From Actinomycetes bacterium (lineage in GTDB: Bacteria > Actinomycetota > Actinomycetes > Actinomycetales > Micrococcaceae), in the NCBI GenBank assembly GCA_023426375.1, contig JAFAAV010000051.1, positions 28,671-92,670 of the forward strand: 64,000 bases of DNA. The letters run 5' to 3'. Both the position numbers and the translations under genes were made by a program. The notes below the pieces were generated by a model. It made no database searches, had not been told where the DNA came from, and worked only from the letters and a program-made list of their open reading frames with translations. Positions 43,851 through 52,440 of the stretch are shown here, piece by piece (position 1 is the first letter of the stretch; every line of letters begins with the position of its first letter).

Positions 43851-45496
43851 GCCAGACCACGGCGCCCGAGTCGGGCCGGAAGACGACCTCCCAGGAAACT
43901 ACACCTGCACCCCGATTGGTGCTGCTGTTCGCGGCGCTCATGATGGTCATGCTGCTGGCGGCACTTTCCCAGACGATTCTCTCCACCGCCCTACCCACCA
44001 TGGTGGGCGAGCTCGGCGGGGTGGACCACATGAGCTGGGTCATCACCGCCTACATCCTGGCCTCGACCATCATGATGCCGGTGTACGGGCGGGTCTCCGA
44101 CCTTTTGGGGCGTAAACCCATCCTGCTCGCGGCAGTCGTTCTGTTCATCGTCGGTTCAGTGATCGGTGCGGCGGCTGATTCCATGACCCTGCTCATCGCG
44201 GCACGAGTGGTCCAAGGCCTGGGCGGCGGAGGCTTGATGATCCTGTCCCAGGCCGCCATCGCGGACGTGGTCCCCGCGCGCGAGCGCGGTAAGTACATGG
44301 GCGTGATGGGCGCCGTCTTCGCGGTGGCATCCGTGGCCGGCCCGCTGCTGGGCGGCTGGTTGACCGAGGGCCCCGGATGGCGCTGGGCCTTCATCATCAA
44401 CGTTCCCTTGGGAATCATGGCTTTCGCGGCCGTGAGTGTCTTCCTGCGGATCCCGCGCCCCGAACGCGCCAAGTCCCTGCACATCGACTACCTGGGCATG
44501 GTGCTTTTGGCGCTGGCCACCACCACTCTCATTCTGGTGTGCACGTGGGGCGGCCAACAGTACGACTGGCTGTCACCGCAGATCCTGGGGCTCGCGTTGG
44601 TCACCGTGGCTGCAGCGATTGGTTTCGTGGTGACCGAATCCAAGGTGAAGCACCCCGTCATCCCGTTGAAACTCTTCGCGGATCGGAACTTCACGCTGAC
44701 CACCGTGGCCGGATTGATGGTGGGCATCGTGATGTTCGGTGCGCTGGGTTACATGCCCACCTACATCCAGATGGCCAAGGGTGTGGATGCCACCACTGCA
44801 GGCCTGCTCATGACGCCCATGATGGGTAGCCTGCTGGTCACGTCCATCGTCTCGGGGCAAATCGTCTCCAAGACCGGCAGGTACAAGTTCTTCCCGCTCA
44901 CGGGCATGGTGGTCACCGGTCTGGGACTGTGGCTCATGTCCACCATGACCGCGGCGGATCCCATCTGGAAGCTGTGCCTGTTCATTGCAGTCTTCGGCGC
45001 GGGCATCGGTTTGAGCATGCAGATCCTGGTGCTCATCGTGCAGAACTCGTTCCCCAACCGGGTGGTTGGAACCGCCACGGCCTCGAGCAATTTCTTCCGT
45101 CAGGTGGGCGCCACGGTCGGGTCCGCCGTGGTGGGTTCGGTGTTCGTGACGCGCTTGCACGACCTGCTGGCCGAGCGCATGCCTCCGGCCGCCGCGGACG
45201 CCCCGATCAGTGCCAACTCGCTGACACCGGGCACGGTACAGGGCCTGCCTGATGCCCTGCGTCTTCCCGTGATCGACTCATACAACGATGCGCTCCTGCC
45301 CATCTTCTTGTTCATGGTGCCGTTGACGATCATCGCCCTGGCTCTGCTCTGTTTCGTGGTGGAGAAGCCCTTGGCCACGCATATCGACCGCGACGTCCAC
45401 GTCCCCGAAGACAGCGAACCGGTTGATGACGCAGCCCCTGAGACCAAACGTCAGGAGATAGAACCGACCGTCACCGGGAGCCGCTCCGCACGCTGA
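43847..45496 (+). CDS. DHA2-family MFS drug exporter (EmrB/QacA type)
   Basis: The product has 549 residues with 14 membrane helices and the MFS motif A GRVSDLLGRKPILL, followed by RVVQGLGGGGLMILSQA and GPLLGGWLTEGPGWRW, typical of DHA2 exporters. A polar tail of about 40 residues follows. It overlaps tetR by four bases. Exported substrates of such proteins include antibiotics and fatty acids; the latter would fit the neighbouring desaturase, which is inference. Confidence 0.9.
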   Translation: MSQTTAPESGRKTTSQETTPAPRLVLLFAALMMVMLLAALSQTILSTALPTMVGELGGVDHMSWVITAYILASTIMMPVYGRVSDLLGRKPILLAAVVLFIVGSVIGAAADSMTLLIAARVVQGLGGGGLMILSQAAIADVVPARERGKYMGVMGAVFAVASVAGPLLGGWLTEGPGWRWAFIINVPLGIMAFAAVSVFLRIPRPERAKSLHIDYLGMVLLALATTTLILVCTWGGQQYDWLSPQILGLALVTVAAAIGFVVTESKVKHPVIPLKLFADRNFTLTTVAGLMVGIVMFGALGYMPTYIQMAKGVDATTAGLLMTPMMGSLLVTSIVSGQIVSKTGRYKFFPLTGMVVTGLGLWLMSTMTAADPIWKLCLFIAVFGAGIGLSMQILVLIVQNSFPNRVVGTATASSNFFRQVGATVGSAVVGSVFVTRLHDLLAERMPPAAADAPISANSLTPGTVQGLPDALRLPVIDSYNDALLPIFLFMVPLTIIALALLCFVVEKPLATHIDRDVHVPEDSEPVDDAAPETKRQEIEPTVTGSRSAR

Positions 45497-45502
45497 ACCG
45501 CT

Positions 45503-45566
45503 GTAAAACGATCGACGGTACGGCCAGAAATTCGCATTTCTTGGGTCGTACCGTCGATCGTTTTAC
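45503..45566. terminator. Long nested hairpin between convergent genes
   Basis: A perfect 20-base-pair inverted repeat (45503-45522 and 45547-45566) begins GTAAAACGATCGACG and ends CGATCGTTTTAC. The 24-base interior contains a second perfect six-base stem AGAAAT-TCGC-ATTTCT (45526-45541). It lies between the MFS and CYTH/CHAD genes, which converge, so it may terminate both. TTTTAC inside the stem is the only T-run. Confidence 0.7.
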
Positions 45567-45616
45567 GGAGCCCCGCGGTCGCAGGGTTCTAACGTCTATC
45601 AGAGTGCACCAGTCGG

Positions 45617-47365
45617 TCAGTCCTCGTCCGGGAGTTCCCGCTGGATGTCCTCCACCAGGTCACCAATCAGCTCGGGAGCCTCGTCCAGACGCGCCCGCAG
45701 GGACGCCATCTCGATGCCGTGCAACAGTCCCACGGCGTAACGGTCCTTGCCGGTCCGCTGGAAACTGCGGGCCACGCGAGCCAGCCAGTGCTCCATGACC
45801 GCGCAGTCCGTCAAGGATCCGAGTTCGTCCTGGTAATCCTTGGCGTACGACGCCGCTTTGGAGCGCTTCTTACCGGGATAGGCATCAGCGTGGTCCAGGG
45901 CATCGCTGACGTAACGGACGGATTTGATGGCCTTTCGGGCATCGTGCAGGTGGTCGAAGTACACCGCCAGTTCCACGGGGTCTTCGTCTGCCAAGGCCAG
46001 ACGTTCACTCAGTTCTGCACCCAATTCGCTGACCTCGGTTCGCCCAGTCTCGGAGTCCACTGCAGGCTGAGCTGTAGCCTCCTGGATCACGTCCCGCAAC
46101 GCGGTACTCATGACTGCCTTCGCGAACTTCTTGGTCGACAGCTCCGCGGCCTTCTCCCCGAAGGAAGCATCCTGGAACAACGCCCGCAGGTCGGTCAGCA
46201 ACTGGAGGTGTGCGGTACTGTCCAGCATGCGACGGACCGCACGAGCGGCGTCGTCGGCGCCCGTTTGGGAGGCGGCGAACAAGTCCTGACGAGCGGTGGC
46301 CGAAATCTGGCCCTGGAACTCGTTGTCCAGGCGGCCGTGCAGCAGCTCCGCCGCGACTTCCTCATCGCGTGCATCGCTGAGAGCACGGGCCAAAGTCTTG
46401 AGACGTTCTTCGAGGTCCGCCCCGGTCTGTTCCGGAATGAAGTCCCGAGCGGCGTGCAAGACGCTGCGCAGAGCACGGCTTCGCACACGCATCTGGTGCA
46501 CGGAATCGTCCGCACCGATGCGCACGGCGAAATCCCAGTGCTGCAGCTGGCGGGTCAGGGTTTCGCACATGGCCAGCAGCACGTCCTGACCATTGGCAGG
46601 CTCGCCCTGAACGGACTCTGAGGCTTTCTTCTTCTCGGATTCTTTCTTGGACTTCTTCGAGGTCTTGTCCTTCTTCGAAGAGCCCTTGGCATTCTTCGAA
46701 GATTCTTCGGAACTGTTCTTGTCCTGGGCGGGAACTTCCTTGACCGGGGCCTTGTCCTGTCCCAGGGCACGCGCGATCTTGGCCGGCGACTTGGACGCCA
46801 CGGCCCCCGCCTCGAAGAGCACGTCTTCCACGGCCGAGAAGACCGCCTTGGACTGCTTCTTACTCAGGTCGCTGGAGCTGAGCTCGATCTCGCACTCGCT
46901 CCATTCGCGGTCGATCCCGGCACGCTCATCACGCGCGCACACGAAGTCCACGCACAGCACGGCATGCTGCTGGCCGTCTTGTGCGGTGATCGGATACTCG
47001 GCGCGCTTGGTGTTGATGGTCGCCACCGGGGTGAGGGGCTGGTCCAAAGTGATCCCGACCAGCGTCTTACGCAATGCGGCGGGCATGCGAGTGGAGGTCT
47101 TGAGCGGTTCGTAATGCAGTTCCCCACGCACTTTGCCGGCCTTGTACTTCACGTGCCAGCCGTCGTCCCCGCCACCCGCACGACGTCGCACGGCCACGTT
47201 GGCGCCGCTCAGTGCGTAGTCCGCGGTGTCGTAATACGCAGCCGTCATGTCGTAGATGGCGGGCTCCCCCACCGTGAAGCCTTCGACCTTGTGCAGCTTG
47301 ATCTTGGCCGCTTGTTTGGGCGACACATCGTACTTGCGTTCAATCTCCCACTGATGCTGGGCCAT
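45617..47365 (-). CDS. CYTH and CHAD domain-containing protein
   Basis: The product has 582 residues. The N-terminal CYTH domain (about 1-200) carries the EXEXK-like WEIERKYDV that binds triphosphates. A lysine/serine-rich low-complexity linker (about 210-250) joins it to a CHAD domain with conserved histidines in DSVHQMRVRSRALRSVL and LHDARKAIKSVRYV. CHAD domains bind inorganic polyphosphate, so the protein may be a polyphosphate-associated triphosphatase. It is convergent with the MFS gene. Confidence 0.9.
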   Translation of the reverse strand: MAQHQWEIERKYDVSPKQAAKIKLHKVEGFTVGEPAIYDMTAAYYDTADYALSGANVAVRRRAGGGDDGWHVKYKAGKVRGELHYEPLKTSTRMPAALRKTLVGITLDQPLTPVATINTKRAEYPITAQDGQQHAVLCVDFVCARDERAGIDREWSECEIELSSSDLSKKQSKAVFSAVEDVLFEAGAVASKSPAKIARALGQDKAPVKEVPAQDKNSSEESSKNAKGSSKKDKTSKKSKKESEKKKASESVQGEPANGQDVLLAMCETLTRQLQHWDFAVRIGADDSVHQMRVRSRALRSVLHAARDFIPEQTGADLEERLKTLARALSDARDEEVAAELLHGRLDNEFQGQISATARQDLFAASQTGADDAARAVRRMLDSTAHLQLLTDLRALFQDASFGEKAAELSTKKFAKAVMSTALRDVIQEATAQPAVDSETGRTEVSELGAELSERLALADEDPVELAVYFDHLHDARKAIKSVRYVSDALDHADAYPGKKRSKAASYAKDYQDELGSLTDCAVMEHWLARVARSFQRTGKDRYAVGLLHGIEMASLRARLDEAPELIGDLVEDIQRELPDED

Positions 47366-47463
47366 GACTCTCCCTAGATATGAATCGCGCCGCGACCTTC
47401 CCTTTCGGGTGCGGCCGCGGCGCGGAATCGAAATACTTGGTAAAAACTGTGTGGTGCTACGCG

Positions 47464-48453
47464 CTACGCCCGACGGCGCTTCAAAACGTCATCCAGGTTG
47501 AGGGCCGCGGACTCCCGCGAACCGGCCTCTGCCGCGTCCTTCAACGTGCTGGACTTGGCTGCGGGGCGCTGCGGAACCTGCAAGGGCTCGGGTTCGCGCG
47601 GGGGTACAACCGGTGCCTGGGTGTACAGCGGCTTGGGAACCGGAACGGGCTTCCAAGTGGTCTTGCCCTCGAACTTGGGGGCGGTGGAACGAGCGACCTT
47701 GAGCGCTTCCGCACGGAGCTCATCCACGGTGTAAGCCGGCTCGTGGGTCTTGGCAGCAAGCTGCTGCTCCGACTGCTCAACGTGCTCCGGCAGATCCAGA
47801 GCGGCCTTGGCGCGACGTTCGCGGACCTGCTCTTCCTGGCGGTTCTCGTCCTCGTTGTCGAACAGCTTCTGTTCGGGCTGCTCAACGGGGGCGCTCACGG
47901 AGCCGCGGGCTCTACGCACGTTCTGTTCCTCGACAGCCAGATAACGCAGACCTGCCACGCAACCGATTCCCAAGAGAGTGAGAACGGTGGGCACGGCCCA
48001 GGTCACGGCGGTGAAGGGTGCCATCAAACCGGTGATCAACGCGGTGAACAACAGCATGGCACCGGCCAGGAAGATCAGGGTCCGATCCCATCGGATACGC
48101 ATACCGGCCATGGGGCGGCGAGCAGGTGTCGCGGTGGACGGTTCCGTTACCGGCGTCTCCATGGTGCTCTCCCGTTCGTAGGTTGATGTCTTGGGCCCAA
48201 GACTCACTGTAGTGTGCTGCGGGCCCCGACGGGGCGCATCGAACCGGAGGTCGCGCGCATCAACTTGGGCCAGCACGGGGGTGTCTTCACGACGCAGAAT
48301 CCGAGGTGCAAGCCACACCGCGCACAACACGCACACGATGGCCAGAACGGCCGAGCTGCTTACCCACGTCAATCCCACGACCCCCACCATAAGGGAGCGC
48401 AGGACAAAAACTGCGACACGCAGCACCGTGTTGCTTACAACGGTGTAATTCAC
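47464..48453 (-). CDS. Membrane protein of unknown function
   Basis: The product has 329 residues from the GTG at 48453. There is one membrane helix (about 13-50), an acidic/Arg linker, two more helices at about 125-175, and a long charged, helical, glutamate-rich C-terminal half. An internal ATG at 48162 has a much better ribosome site (GGGAG) and could start a shorter form of 232 residues with only the second helix pair. Micrococcaceae commonly have such a protein next to the GNAT and galU genes; no function is known. Confidence 0.6.
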   Translation of the reverse strand: MNYTVVSNTVLRVAVFVLRSLMVGVVGLTWVSSSAVLAIVCVLCAVWLAPRILRREDTPVLAQVDARDLRFDAPRRGPQHTTVSLGPKTSTYERESTMETPVTEPSTATPARRPMAGMRIRWDRTLIFLAGAMLLFTALITGLMAPFTAVTWAVPTVLTLLGIGCVAGLRYLAVEEQNVRRARGSVSAPVEQPEQKLFDNEDENRQEEQVRERRAKAALDLPEHVEQSEQQLAAKTHEPAYTVDELRAEALKVARSTAPKFEGKTTWKPVPVPKPLYTQAPVVPPREPEPLQVPQRPAAKSSTLKDAAEAGSRESAALNLDDVLKRRRA

Positions 48454-48498
48454 TGTCTGCTACACGGCGCTCACTCCAGAATACCTTTGCGGGAGCGG

Positions 48499-49143
48499 TC
48501 AGAATCGACCCTTGCGCACGGTCATGAGTTCATCGGATCCGGTGAAGCGGTGCACCAACCCACGGGGAACCTCGGGTGACGTGAGGGCAAAACTGCGGTG
48601 ATCCCGCCAATGCCCGGAAATGTGGAGAAAGTCTTTCCGTAATCCTTCGTCTCGAAAACCGAGTTTCTGTACCACGCGCAAAGATTTGACGTTCTCCGGG
48701 CGAATGTTGATTTCCATTCGGTGCAGATTCAGATGCTGAAAGCAGTAGTCGGTAGCCATCGCAACAGCCATGGGGGCAATCCCCCGGCCTGCCTGCGCGG
48801 CATCCACCCAGTAGCCCAGGGTCGCCGATCTGAAGGACCCTCCGGTGATGCTGGAAACACTGAGCTGGCCCACTAATTCATTGCGGCCGGTGTCAGGGTT
48901 CACTTCCGTGATCAGCCACGGCAAGGAGGTGCCCTGCTTGGCCTGATCGCGCATCAGCTTCACGAACTGGCGGTAGGTGGGTGGCTCTCCCCCGGGTAGC
49001 GGATTGCTGGCCTCCCACGGTTCCAACCACTCGCGGTTCCGGTACCGGACGCTGTCCCATTCAGCCCGGTCACGCATGGACAATGGGCGCAGCGTGAGCT
49101 GCGCCCATTGCACACTTACCGGCCACACGACATCAGTGTTCAC
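48499..49143 (-). CDS. GNAT-family N-acetyltransferase (RimJ/RimL-like)
   Basis: The product has 214 residues. The acetyl-CoA domain has LTLRPLSMRDRAEWDSVRYRN, then GYWVDAAQAGRGIAPMAVAM, with the P-loop QAGRGIA, and MEINIRPENVKSLRVVQKLGF. This matches the RimJ/RimL family that acetylates ribosomal protein N-termini or small amines. The GTG at 49143 avoids overlap with galU; a longer frame to 49197 exists. It follows galU by 13 bases. Confidence 0.85.
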   Translation of the reverse strand: MNTDVVWPVSVQWAQLTLRPLSMRDRAEWDSVRYRNREWLEPWEASNPLPGGEPPTYRQFVKLMRDQAKQGTSLPWLITEVNPDTGRNELVGQLSVSSITGGSFRSATLGYWVDAAQAGRGIAPMAVAMATDYCFQHLNLHRMEINIRPENVKSLRVVQKLGFRDEGLRKDFLHISGHWRDHRSFALTSPEVPRGLVHRFTGSDELMTVRKGRF

Positions 49144-49156
49144 GGAACACTGACTA

Positions 49157-50065
49157 TCAGTCCTGCAGGTCCTTTGCGAAATCCTTGACCCACTCACGCA
49201 GATCCGGACCCAGATCGCCGCGTTCGCACGCGAGCACGATGTTGGCCTTGAGGTAGGACAGCTTGTCGCCGGTGTCGAAGCGGCGACCCTTGAACACCAC
49301 GCCGTACATACCGTGCGCCTGATCGCCCTTGTCGGCGATGGTCTGCATGGCGTCGGTCAGCTGAATCTCGCCACCGCGACCCGGAGGGGTGTTCTCGAGG
49401 ATCTCGAAGATCTCGGGGTGCAGCACGTAACGGCCGATGATGGCCAGGTTGGACGGTGCGTCCTCCGGAGCCGGCTTCTCCACCAGTCCGTTGACCTGAA
49501 CGTACTCTTCGCCGTCAACCGCAGTGATGTCCGCGCAACCGTAGGCGCTGATCTGCTCCTGCGGAACCTCCATGAGGGCCACGACAGAACCACCGGTGGC
49601 CTGCTGGACCTCGATCATGCGTTCGAGCAGATCCTCGTTCGCGTCAATCAAGTCGTCGCCGAGCAGTACCGCGAACGGGTCGTTGCCCACGTGGGTCTTG
49701 GCACGCAACACTGCGTGGCCCAGGCCCTTGGGATCCTGCTGCCGCAAGTAGTGGATCTCGCCCAGGTCGGAGGCGTGCTCAACTTCCGTGAGCAGCTTGT
49801 CCTTGCCGGATTCCTTGAGTGATGCCTCGAGTGCGGGCACGCGGTCGAAGTGATCTTCCAGGGCGCGCTTGGAACGCCCCGTGATCATCAGGACGTCATC
49901 CAGACCGGCATCCACGGCTTCCTGGACGACGTATTGAATGGCGGGCCGGTCAACAACCGGCAACATTTCTTTGGGCATGGCCTTGGTCGCCGGGAGGAAC
50001 CGGGTACCCAGTCCTGCCGCGGGGATGACCGCCTTGTGTGCGCGCTTGGTTTGATTCGGGCTCAT
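49157..50065 (-). CDS. galU: UTP-glucose-1-phosphate uridylyltransferase
   Basis: The product has 302 residues. The nucleotide-binding motif AAGLGTRFLPATKAMPKEML and the metal-binding region AVLLGDDLID are present, with LVEKPAPEDAPSN later. GalU makes UDP-glucose for cell-wall glycans and glycolipids. It is divergent from the 5-formyl-THF cyclo-ligase gene, and the GNAT gene follows it. Confidence 0.95.
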   Translation of the reverse strand: MSPNQTKRAHKAVIPAAGLGTRFLPATKAMPKEMLPVVDRPAIQYVVQEAVDAGLDDVLMITGRSKRALEDHFDRVPALEASLKESGKDKLLTEVEHASDLGEIHYLRQQDPKGLGHAVLRAKTHVGNDPFAVLLGDDLIDANEDLLERMIEVQQATGGSVVALMEVPQEQISAYGCADITAVDGEEYVQVNGLVEKPAPEDAPSNLAIIGRYVLHPEIFEILENTPPGRGGEIQLTDAMQTIADKGDQAHGMYGVVFKGRRFDTGDKLSYLKANIVLACERGDLGPDLREWVKDFAKDLQD

Positions 50066-50212
50066 AAACTCAGGTTAATGGACGATTCTTCTTTGCGGCT
50101 GATTGAGGCGAAATATGCAGACTTTGTCATCGTCCCTTCATGAGGGGACACCCTCTGATCAGTTCATTGCCGAGAATGACCAAGCCTCGAAACGAACCCG
50201 AATGGATCTCTC

Positions 50213-50863
50213 ATGACGTCGGAATCGAATCTCCCGACCGGCAGTAAGGCCGATCTGCGACGGCGCATCCTGACCGAGCGGCGTCGTCGGTCACCCGAGG
50301 TGCGGCAGGCCGCCTCGCACGCATTGATCGACCACCTGCGGCGCGAGATGGCCGTGACGTCGACCAGAGACCTGGCTGCTTTCCTCCCGCTCGATACCGA
50401 GCCTCCGCTGCTGGCGGCACTCGAAACCGCACATCGCGCGGGGCATCGTGTCTGGGTGCCCGTGGTCGAGGCCGACCGTGCGATGCGCTGGTGCCAGTGG
50501 CGGCCTACCATCCAGCTCGCGCCCGGTTCGCTACCGGGATTGCTCGAGCCGGTGGGGCCGAGACACGACATCGAGATCTTCCGGGCCATTGGCCTCATGG
50601 TGGTCCCGGCCGTTGCGGTGAGCGCCGACGGCGTTCGGCTGGGTTTCGGGGGCGGCTACTACGACCGCTTCCTGGAACGGCTCGCGGCCGCGCAGCCGCT
50701 GCCCGAGATGCTCGCGTGCGTGTTCCACGACGAGATTCTGGCTGCCGGAAGTATCCCTCGAGAACCGCATGACGCGGTGATGACCAGGGCACTCACCGAA
50801 CGCGGCGTGGTGGCTCTGGGGAGCAGCGAGGATCACACCACAGCGCAGTCTCGACCGGAGTAG
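50213..50863 (+). CDS. 5-formyltetrahydrofolate cyclo-ligase
   Basis: The product has 216 residues. The ATP/substrate signature VSADGVRLGFGGGYYDRFL is clear, and an Arg-rich N-terminal helix KADLRRRILTERRRR matches the family. It converts 5-formyl-THF to 5,10-methenyl-THF using ATP. The ATG follows a weak ribosome site. The FmdB gene is 47 bases downstream. Confidence 0.9.
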   Translation: MTSESNLPTGSKADLRRRILTERRRRSPEVRQAASHALIDHLRREMAVTSTRDLAAFLPLDTEPPLLAALETAHRAGHRVWVPVVEADRAMRWCQWRPTIQLAPGSLPGLLEPVGPRHDIEIFRAIGLMVVPAVAVSADGVRLGFGGGYYDRFLERLAAAQPLPEMLACVFHDEILAAGSIPREPHDAVMTRALTERGVVALGSSEDHTTAQSRPE

Positions 50864-50910
50864 GATTAGCACTCGGTCCACATCAGTGCCAACCAATTGC
50901 GAGGAATCCC

Positions 50911-51240
50911 GTGCCGGTTTACGCCTACGGCTGCAAAGACTGCGGCCACGAATTCGATATCCGTCAGTCCTTCACGGATGACGCCCTGACCGTGTGCCCC
51001 GAGTGCGGCGGTCAACTGCGTAAGAAGTTCAACACCGTGGGTGTGGTGTTCAAGGGCTCCGGTTTCTACCGCAACGATTCTCGTTCGGATGCGAAGACCT
51101 CCGGTTCGAATGGCTCGGATTCGTCGGCATCCAGCTCGTCCGCTTCGGATTCGAGTTCCTCTTCATCGAGCTCATCCGAGAAAGCTGCCTCCAGCTCGGC
51201 ACCTTCGAGCGCCGGCACCTCGGGTTCCTCCTCGTCCTGA
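50911..51240 (+). CDS. FmdB-family zinc ribbon protein
   Basis: The product has 109 residues. The zinc ribbon has cysteines in YGCKDCGHEF and VCPECGGQLRKKF, then a VFKGSGFYRND strand typical of FmdB. The last 45 residues are a low-complexity serine-rich tail that is not needed for the domain. The start is GTG at 50911 with GCGAGGAATCCC ahead of it. Function is unknown; formamidase regulation is only a historic name. Confidence 0.9.
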   Translation: MPVYAYGCKDCGHEFDIRQSFTDDALTVCPECGGQLRKKFNTVGVVFKGSGFYRNDSRSDAKTSGSNGSDSSASSSSASDSSSSSSSSSEKAASSSAPSSAGTSGSSSS

Positions 51241-51381
51241 TTGCTGCTCCTCGGGGTCGACACTGACGTTCCCGCGGCGAAAGCACTCCACATGGTGGCT
51301 GCGTCCTATGGAGTCGTGCGCGAATCCCCAACCCCGTTGACGAGTCCGCCGCCGATCTGTGAGTGCTCATAGCGTTCGGGC

Positions 51382-52056
51382 ATGAGCCCACGAGCCCGCC
51401 CCAGATATCCACTGAGTCTGCGCCTCCGCACGGCGGTGAACCGCCGCCATCGGTTGGTGGCCGCTGCCCTCTGTGCGGTTGCGCTGACACTTCTGATCCT
51501 GCGGTTCGCTCCCCCGAGCGCGCAGTCCTCTCCCGTGGTGACCGTGGTCAATCCAGTCCCGGCGGGGACGGCACTGAGCGGGGCCGATGTCCATGTCCAG
51601 GAGGTCCCCGTCGATTGGGTTCCGGATGGCGCCGTCACGGATCCTTCTGTCGTCACGGGACAACCGGCCACCGTGGCCCTCGTGCCGGGGCAATTCCTGA
51701 CGGAATCCTCCGTGCTCGGACCAGGTCTTCTGGAAGGTCAGCCGGAAGGTACGACCGCCGCGAGCATCCGAGTAAGTGATCCCGCAGTGCTACGCCACAT
51801 CCGGCCCGGGGACAGCGTGGACGTCATACATCAGCCGGACAGCGCAGCTAATGACAGGCAGAAGACCGTGGCGGAATCGGTGACCGTGCTGTGGAGCGCA
51901 CCCGTGGATGCTGGTCAGGACTCGTCTCTGTTGTCGGCCTCGGGAACCGATACCGACCTGGGTCTCGTAGTGCTGGCCGCGCCCCGGGAAACCGCGTCCG
52001 GACTGGCGGCACTGGACGGTTCCGGTCGGACTTCGCTCGTCCTGGTGGCCGATTAG
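51382..52056 (+). CDS. CpaB/RcpC-like SAF-domain protein
   Basis: The product has 224 residues: an Arg-rich cytoplasmic N-terminus, one membrane helix (about 25-43) and an extracytoplasmic region with a SAF domain (VVNPVPAGTALSGADVHVQE) and RIRPGDSVDVIHQP, as in the Flp-pilus assembly proteins CpaB/RcpC. No other pilus genes are nearby, so it may serve a distant system or another envelope task. It follows FmdB by 141 bases. Confidence 0.75.
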   Translation: MSPRARPRYPLSLRLRTAVNRRHRLVAAALCAVALTLLILRFAPPSAQSSPVVTVVNPVPAGTALSGADVHVQEVPVDWVPDGAVTDPSVVTGQPATVALVPGQFLTESSVLGPGLLEGQPEGTTAASIRVSDPAVLRHIRPGDSVDVIHQPDSAANDRQKTVAESVTVLWSAPVDAGQDSSLLSASGTDTDLGLVVLAAPRETASGLAALDGSGRTSLVLVAD

Positions 52057-52093
52057 GTCAGCAACGCGGATGGGGGGTGCGGAATCGACGTTT

Positions 52094-52432
52094 TCAGCCC
52101 CAGTGCGGGGGACGCTGTTCCTTCAGCCACTGCTCGTGCTCCCGCTCGGACATTGCCTCCGATGCCCCGGACACCGCGCGATCCGGGTCGTTCGGCCTGG
52201 CGGACAGCGCCGGATCGGTTACGGCCAAATTCGGATCTGGCGCACGCCCGCCACTAACCCGTCGGTGCCCCCGACGTCGGCGTTTGGGAAGCTCGGTGGC
52301 ACTTCCGGAAGCAGCGTCCCTCTCCGAATCCGTCACCTGACGTGACCCGGTTTCTTGACCGGAGTCAGAACCCTGAACGGGATCCACGGGCTCGTCGGGT
52401 CCGGCCTTCGGGGCCGAGTTTTCCTCGTTCAT
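52094..52432 (-). CDS. Small disordered protein of unknown function
   Basis: The product has 112 residues, with an acidic Ser/Asp/Glu/Pro-rich N-terminus and a basic cluster KRRRRGHRR near residue 50. The C-terminus SEREHEQWLKEQRPPHWG looks conserved. No family was recognised. It begins nine bases after the large helicase-like gene and may be co-transcribed with it. Confidence 0.5.
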   Translation of the reverse strand: MNEENSAPKAGPDEPVDPVQGSDSGQETGSRQVTDSERDAASGSATELPKRRRRGHRRVSGGRAPDPNLAVTDPALSARPNDPDRAVSGASEAMSEREHEQWLKEQRPPHWG

Positions 52433-52440
52433 GGGCCTGC

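Noticed and set aside
46600..46800. Lysine/serine-rich stretch in the CYTH/CHAD gene as a frameshift or separate gene
   Set aside because: The frame continues smoothly between two recognised domains, so it is a linker.
51100..51240. Serine-codon repeat tract in the FmdB gene as a DNA repeat element
   Set aside because: It is a low-complexity protein tail with varied serine codons and no exact repeat unit.
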